A DNA stretch of 48,760 bases from Sphingomonadaceae bacterium (GTDB taxonomy: Bacteria; Pseudomonadota; Alphaproteobacteria; Sphingomonadales; Sphingomonadaceae). The stretch spans positions 1-48,760 of the forward strand of contig JANYGB010000015.1 of assembly GCA_025359445.1 (NCBI GenBank), in the 5' to 3' direction. This document shows positions 45,006 through 48,760 of this stretch, one piece after another. Position 1 is the first letter of the stretch. Every line of letters starts with the position of its first letter. The position numbers and the translations under genes are program-made. The notes under the pieces are model-generated. The model was not told the origin of the DNA. It did no database searches and worked only from the letters and a program-made list of their open reading frames with translations.

Positions 45006-45398
45006 ATGTTGTTACCTACCACACTCTGCATGGCAGCGGCTGCTGCGATCATTAACTTCTGGCTGGCGATGCGCTGCGGCCAGGTCCGTACCAAGCAAAA
45101 GATCAACATCGGCACCGGCGGCAGTGACCTGATGGAACGGCGGATGCGCGCGCAGCTCAACTTTGCCGAGAATACGCCGTGGGTCCTCGCGCTGATCGGT
45201 CTGATCGAACTGGCCGGCAAAGGTAGCGGCTGGTTGGCGATCGTCGGCGCGGTTTATATGCTCGGTCGCGTTGCGCATGGCCTGGGCATGGACGGCACCT
45301 CCTTTGGCGTTGGCCGCAGCATCGGCACAGCCACCACCATGCTGAGCCAGCTTGGCCTGGCTGTGGTGGGCCTGCTGGTCGCCACTGGCTATATGTAG
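45006..45398 (+). CDS. MAPEG family membrane protein
   Basis: The 130-residue protein has four hydrophobic helices and the MAPEG-type N terminus (INFWLAMRCGQVRTKQKINIG), with MERRMRAQLNFAENTPWVLAL containing the R-x-x-R-x-x-x-N-x-x-E-x-x-P pattern. MAPEG members include microsomal glutathione S-transferases; bacterial ones are mostly uncharacterised. AGGGGAGAAG just upstream supports ATG 45006. Confidence 0.9.
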   Translation: MLLPTTLCMAAAAAIINFWLAMRCGQVRTKQKINIGTGGSDLMERRMRAQLNFAENTPWVLALIGLIELAGKGSGWLAIVGAVYMLGRVAHGLGMDGTSFGVGRSIGTATTMLSQLGLAVVGLLVATGYM

Positions 45399-45401
45399 AA
45401 G

Positions 45402-46067
45402 TCAGCTCAGCGCGTAATCGCTGACGAAGGCGTTGACCTGTCTTTCCCGGCCAAAGGTGCTGGTTGGCCCATGGCCGGGAAGGAAGGTCACGTCGTCACC
45501 CAGCGGCCATAGCTTTTGGGTGATCGCGTCGATCAGATCCTGATGATTACCGCGCGGAAAGTCTGTGCGGCCGATCGATCCTGAGAAGATCACATCGCCG
45601 ACCACCGCAAAATGTGACGGCGCGTGGTAAAACACGACGTGGCCCGGGGTGTGGCCGGGGCAATGGATTACATCCAGCTCAAGCTCACCCACAGTAACCT
45701 TGTCGCCATCGTGCAGCCAGCGGTCCGGCTCGAAGCTCTCGGCGTGCATTCCGTATTTGCTGCCATCCTCACCCAGCTTGTCGATCCAGAACCGGTCGTC
45801 TTCGTGCGGGCCTTCGATGGTCAGGCCCAGTTCCTTCGCCAGTATCCCGGTTTGCCCGCAGTGATCGAGGTGGCCGTGCGTGACGAGCAGCTTTTCCAGC
45901 GTCACGCCCATTTTGGCCACCGCAGCCTTGATCTTGTCGAGCTCACCGCCCGCATCGATCACCGCGCCACGCATGGTCTTGGTGCACCAGATCAACGAGC
46001 AGTTCTGCTGGAGCGGGGTCACGGGGATGATCCCGACGCGCATCGGGGGTTCTTGGGGATCGGTCAT
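45402..46067 (-). CDS. metallo-beta-lactamase fold hydrolase, glyoxalase II-like
   Basis: The 221-residue protein contains the binuclear zinc motif THGHLDHCGQ, HCPGHTPGHVVFYH, GDVIFSGSIGRTDFPRGNHQ and LPGHGPTSTFGRERQ. This pattern is that of the YcbL/glyoxalase II-like group, which hydrolyses thioesters such as S-lactoylglutathione. No signal peptide is present. The ATG at 46067 is used; 46043 (MRVGIIPVTPLQ) is also possible. Confidence 0.9.
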   Translation of the reverse strand: MTDPQEPPMRVGIIPVTPLQQNCSLIWCTKTMRGAVIDAGGELDKIKAAVAKMGVTLEKLLVTHGHLDHCGQTGILAKELGLTIEGPHEDDRFWIDKLGEDGSKYGMHAESFEPDRWLHDGDKVTVGELELDVIHCPGHTPGHVVFYHAPSHFAVVGDVIFSGSIGRTDFPRGNHQDLIDAITQKLWPLGDDVTFLPGHGPTSTFGRERQVNAFVSDYALS

Positions 46068-46246
46068 GCCGGGTGATTACCCGCAGCCGCGCACCGCGAG
46101 CAACCGCTTTATCGAGGCTGCACAACGCCGCCCGAAGTTTCGCAGAAAAGGCAGGGTTATGACGCATATTTACAAGACGTGATCGGTCTGGTGATGCATT
46201 GAGCGCCCAAGCTGCTCGCCCTGACTGGCTTTGGGGGACCAAACTG

Positions 46247-46735
46247 ATGAAAAATTCCAGCTTCCTGCGTTGCACCGTTACTGCTCTGGCCGCTGGCGCG
46301 GCATTCGCCGCGGTCACGCCCGCCAGTGCCAATTTGATCGGGGCATGGAATTATGATGCGACGCCCAAGCTCTGCTCGATCGGAACCAAAGGCAACACGG
46401 GCAAGTTGATCATGATGTACACTTCCAGCGGTGCCAGCGGCATGCTGTTGGTCCCCGACGATCAGGCTTCGATTACTCCCGACCAGGATTACCCGCTCAA
46501 GATCAGCATCGAAGGATCGGCGGAATCCAATATGCACGGTTCCGCCATCAAGTTCGGCGGCTCGAATGTGCTGCTCCTCGATATCAAGGTTGCCGGGCTT
46601 GCTGTTGACGCAGCCGATGGGTTTGCGCTGCGGGTCAGAATGAATGACAAGCCGGTGTTCGACAAAGACATGCACGGCTCAAAAGACGCCTTTGCCGCTT
46701 TCGTTGCCTGCACAAAGGGCCTGACCAAATCGTGA
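46247..46735 (+). CDS. small secreted protein (paralogue of the next gene)
   Basis: The 162-residue product starts MKNSSFLRCTVTALAAGAAF with a signal peptide ending near ASA. GGGGGA (46234-46239) lies 7 bp before the ATG. The mature part, NLIGAWNYDATPKLCSIGTK ... FDKDMHGSKDAFAAFVACTK, has two cysteines that could form a disulfide. Similar size, layout and C-terminal Cys region occur in the next gene, whose GTG overlaps its stop, so the two probably arose by duplication. The general form resembles invasion-associated-locus-B-type periplasmic proteins; function is unknown. Confidence 0.7.
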   Translation: MKNSSFLRCTVTALAAGAAFAAVTPASANLIGAWNYDATPKLCSIGTKGNTGKLIMMYTSSGASGMLLVPDDQASITPDQDYPLKISIEGSAESNMHGSAIKFGGSNVLLLDIKVAGLAVDAADGFALRVRMNDKPVFDKDMHGSKDAFAAFVACTKGLTKS

Positions 46736-47259
46736 TTTCGCGGATCCGGGCTGGGGCGAGCGCGCTGTTAATGCTCGGCGCAGTGCTGGCCGCAGCGCCC
46801 GTCAGCGCGGGCGAGCAGGTGTTTGCCGGGATCAAGCCCGAAAATTTCATCAAGAAATGGTCGTTCAACGATTGGCATGTGTGGGCCATGCCGGGTGGTA
46901 CCTGCCTCGCTTTGAAAGAGGTTCCCGGGGCAGTACCGTTCAGCTTCTGGGGGTTTGAGCAATCTGCGGGATCGCGGGTGAAAGTTATGTTTGGCAGCAT
47001 TGAAAATGCCCGGCCGCAAACGGTGCAGATGTCGTTCAACAACGGGGGCAAGTTCGATTACCACGCCGATGTGCGGCGTATGTCCGATTGGGATGCCTAC
47101 GTAATTTCCCTTCAATCGGACGCTTTTGCGATCCTGCCCAATCAGCTGATAATCGAGGCCGATGTTGGCGGTGAACAAATATTCTTGAACGAATACAACG
47201 AAATGGACAAAGTATATAGCAAGATGGCTGATTGCCTGTCTTGGCAGGATGCGCATTGA
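46732..47259 (+). CDS. small secreted protein (paralogue of the previous gene)
   Basis: The 175-residue product begins at GTG 46732, overlapping the previous stop, with signal RAGASALLMLGAVLAAAPVSA. The mature part (FNDWHVWAMPGGTCLALKEV ... EMDKVYSKMADCLSW) again has two cysteines in positions like those of its neighbour. The same frame continues open after the stop for 62 codons into a remnant at 47341-47448. No family is certain. Confidence 0.7.
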   Translation: MISRIRAGASALLMLGAVLAAAPVSAGEQVFAGIKPENFIKKWSFNDWHVWAMPGGTCLALKEVPGAVPFSFWGFEQSAGSRVKVMFGSIENARPQTVQMSFNNGGKFDYHADVRRMSDWDAYVISLQSDAFAILPNQLIIEADVGGEQIFLNEYNEMDKVYSKMADCLSWQDAH

Positions 47260-47340
47260 GCAGCGTACCAGAATTTTCGATCAACTAAACCGGATTTCCA
47301 AGGGGACAACCACGCGCCACTTTTATCGAACTGGTTCAGC

Positions 47341-47448
47341 GTGTCCGCTACGGTCAAGGGCAAAGTGGTGTTCATCGATGTTTACAATTCGATGGACCGG
47401 CTGCGCAAAGCCATGGCGGAATATCTGGCGTTCCAGCAGGCGGGCTGA
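47341..47448 (+). pseudogene. remnant resembling the C terminus of the secreted pair
   Basis: From GTG 47341 an open stretch reads SATVKGKVVFIDVYNSMDRL then RKAMAEYLAFQQAG. Its K-VF-D...N-S-D...A-A pattern resembles the end of the 46247 protein (DKPVFDKDMHGSKDAFAAFVA). No start region or signal peptide precedes it. It is probably what is left of a third copy. Confidence 0.45.
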
Positions 47449-47493
47449 AACCCTTGCGGTTGCATCGCTCGATCCCACGGCTACCGAGGCTGC

Positions 47494-48048
47494 ATGGACC
47501 TAGTTGAATTACCCAGGTTGCTCGCTGGACAATATGTGTTGAGGGCCTTTCAGCAGGGCGACGCGGATCTGGTCCGGTCGGCGGCCAGCGATCCTTACAT
47601 TGCCGCAGTGACATCATTGCCAGCAGCACCCACCGCGCGCTCGGCCGCAGCATTCATCGACCGCCAAATCGGACGCCTGCACGAAGGCTCTGGCTATTCG
47701 TTTGCGATCGCAACAGCGGCTGGCGACCGCGCATGCGGACAAATCGGCCTGTGGCCCGACCCGCTGCGACCCGGTATTGCTACGGTGGGTTACTGGTTAG
47801 TCCCGGAAGAGCGCGGCAAAGGAATTGCCAGCGCAGCGCTAATCGCCATTACTCGGTGGGCCACTGCAACCTGCGATATTGACGTGCTTGAGCTATTCAT
47901 CGAGCCGACCAACTTGCCTTCTATCGCAGTAGCCGAACGTAGCGGTTACAGGTTTCAGCAACGGGCTCCGCATTCTCGGCTTGTAGGCGGCAATCCGGCC
48001 GACATGGATGTTTACGTCTTTGCCGCCGGAGCGGCGGACGCACAGTAG
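47494..48048 (+). CDS. GNAT-family N-acetyltransferase (RimJ/RimL-like)
   Basis: The 184-residue protein has LLAGQYVLRAFQQGDADLVR at the N terminus, GQIGLWPDPLRPGIATVGYW, and the acetyl-CoA loop LVPEERGKGIASAALIAITR with the R-G-x-G-x-A/G pattern, then FIEPTNLPSIAVAERSGYRF. This layout matches the RimJ-type group (Acetyltransf_3), which acetylates ribosomal N termini or small molecules. The acceptor is unknown. Confidence 0.88.
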   Translation: MDLVELPRLLAGQYVLRAFQQGDADLVRSAASDPYIAAVTSLPAAPTARSAAAFIDRQIGRLHEGSGYSFAIATAAGDRACGQIGLWPDPLRPGIATVGYWLVPEERGKGIASAALIAITRWATATCDIDVLELFIEPTNLPSIAVAERSGYRFQQRAPHSRLVGGNPADMDVYVFAAGAADAQ

Positions 48049-48065
48049 GCCGTCAGACGACCTGG

Positions 48066-48716
48066 CTAAAGCCGCCCACTTTTCCACACCACACGGCCGA
48101 TCACCTCGACATCATCGGGCGCAAGTTCGAGCGTGCGATAGGCAGGATTATCGCTGAGCAGCGCGATTACCCCGGGGCGACCGGTGTCGAGCCGTTTGAC
48201 CAGCAGCGCATCACCGGCGCGGACCACGTGGATCCCGTCACGCCAAGGCCGGGGCGTGCGGTCGACCAGGATCTCGTCGCCATCGCGCAAGGTGGCTTCC
48301 ATCGAATCGCCTTCTACCCGGATCGCCGAGAGGTGCGCCGGATCGAGGCCTTGTTCGCGCAGCCAGCGGGCACCGAACCGGAACGCGCCGATCGGCAATT
48401 CTTCGCCCGCCAGCAACCCCGGCCCAGCTGAAGCGCCCAACGCCAGCCGGGGCACGTCGATCCAGTCACGCTTGGTGGAATTCCCGGCCAGCGATGAGGA
48501 ATTATCCTCTGGCGCGCCAAGTTCCGATTCATCGATTCCGAAGAACTGCGCCAGCGTCCGGCGATCGTTTTCTTCCAGCTTGCGCGGGCTACCTTTGCGA
48601 ATAAACTGCTGTAAGTATGTAGAATTACGTCCAATTAATTCGGACAAGCCAGACAAACTCGCGCCGTGCTTACTCGCCAGTAACAACAGTTTCGAACGGG
48701 GATCGGCAGTAACCAT
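48066..48716 (-). CDS. S24/LexA-like transcriptional repressor
   Basis: The 216-residue protein has an N-terminal helix-turn-helix region (GASLSGLSELIGRNSTYLQQ, FIRKGSPRKL) and a C-terminal S24 peptidase-like domain. The nucleophile Ser is in RVEGDSMEATLRDGDEILVD, and the catalytic Lys in DALLVKRLDTG. LexA and CI-type repressors cleave themselves at an Ala/Cys-Gly bond after RecA activation; a candidate near the middle is GASAGPGLLAG. The target genes are unknown. It is the last gene seen, and AT-rich DNA at 48717-48760 holds its promoter. Confidence 0.88.
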   Translation of the reverse strand: MVTADPRSKLLLLASKHGASLSGLSELIGRNSTYLQQFIRKGSPRKLEENDRRTLAQFFGIDESELGAPEDNSSSLAGNSTKRDWIDVPRLALGASAGPGLLAGEELPIGAFRFGARWLREQGLDPAHLSAIRVEGDSMEATLRDGDEILVDRTPRPWRDGIHVVRAGDALLVKRLDTGRPGVIALLSDNPAYRTLELAPDDVEVIGRVVWKSGRL

Positions 48717-48760
48717 GAAAAACAGCTACACGATGTATTTTTCCTAGACAAGTAGGATTT

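Overview
The window is high-GC chromosomal DNA, most likely from an alphaproteobacterium of the order Sphingomonadales. The evidence is the rpmF-plsX-fabH-ihfA-merR order, a class I lysyl-tRNA synthetase beside a long GluRS-like protein, the GTCATCCCGGCGCAGG-type palindromic repeat, and densely packed genes with many 4-bp ATGA/GTGA overlaps. The assignment rests on recognised families and was not tested by any search.

Layout. 1-750: right edge of an integrated element, with a truncated DUF6538-type integrase and a 3' tRNA-Pro remnant that looks like an att site. 844-6993: a tight + strand unit for leucine/isovalerate catabolism (isovaleryl-CoA dehydrogenase, methylcrotonyl-CoA carboxylase beta subunit) with three small membrane proteins, a thioredoxin-reductase-like flavoprotein and a CaiB-type CoA transferase. 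6990-10170: a marR-emrA-emrB efflux operon on the - strand. 10313-13997: a DUF1800/DUF1501 pair and a polytopic membrane protein. 13960-19449: a secreted M28 peptidase, a small secreted protein, and a sodium/solute symporter divergent from a GH42 beta-galactosidase. 19497-21170: EttA.

21182-24634 is the accessory part. A complete 2,212-bp IS1595-family transposon (22-bp perfect terminal inverted repeats, 8-bp target duplication CGTAGATC) sits inside an otherwise open 184-codon reading frame. It carries a HEPN-like gene, a small divergent ORF and a membrane-anchored protein as passengers. Next to it is a brnA antitoxin pseudogene.

24635-36761: an RcnB-like protein, cytochrome b561, a 2OG-Fe(II) hydroxylase, a DUF885 metallopeptidase-like protein, a YkgJ-type cysteine cluster protein, a CHAT protease with a membrane anchor and Sel1-like tail, the LysRS-I/GluRS pair, a palindromic repeat element, and a purine-salvage pair (adenine deaminase plus phosphoribosyltransferase). 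36882-41774: a short ORF, a DinG-type helicase, a SixA phosphatase and an aldehyde dehydrogenase. 41805-44857: merR-ihfA-fabH-plsX-rpmF on the - strand. 45006-48716: MAPEG, a metallo-beta-lactamase fold hydrolase, two related small secreted proteins plus a remnant of a third, a GNAT acetyltransferase and an S24-type repressor.

Most of the window is ordinary housekeeping and catabolism. The points most worth a second look are the transposon with its HEPN passenger and the gene it split, the triple-hairpin element translated within liuB, the duplicated ivd tail, the CHAT-TM-Sel1 protein, and the tRNA-Pro att remnant.
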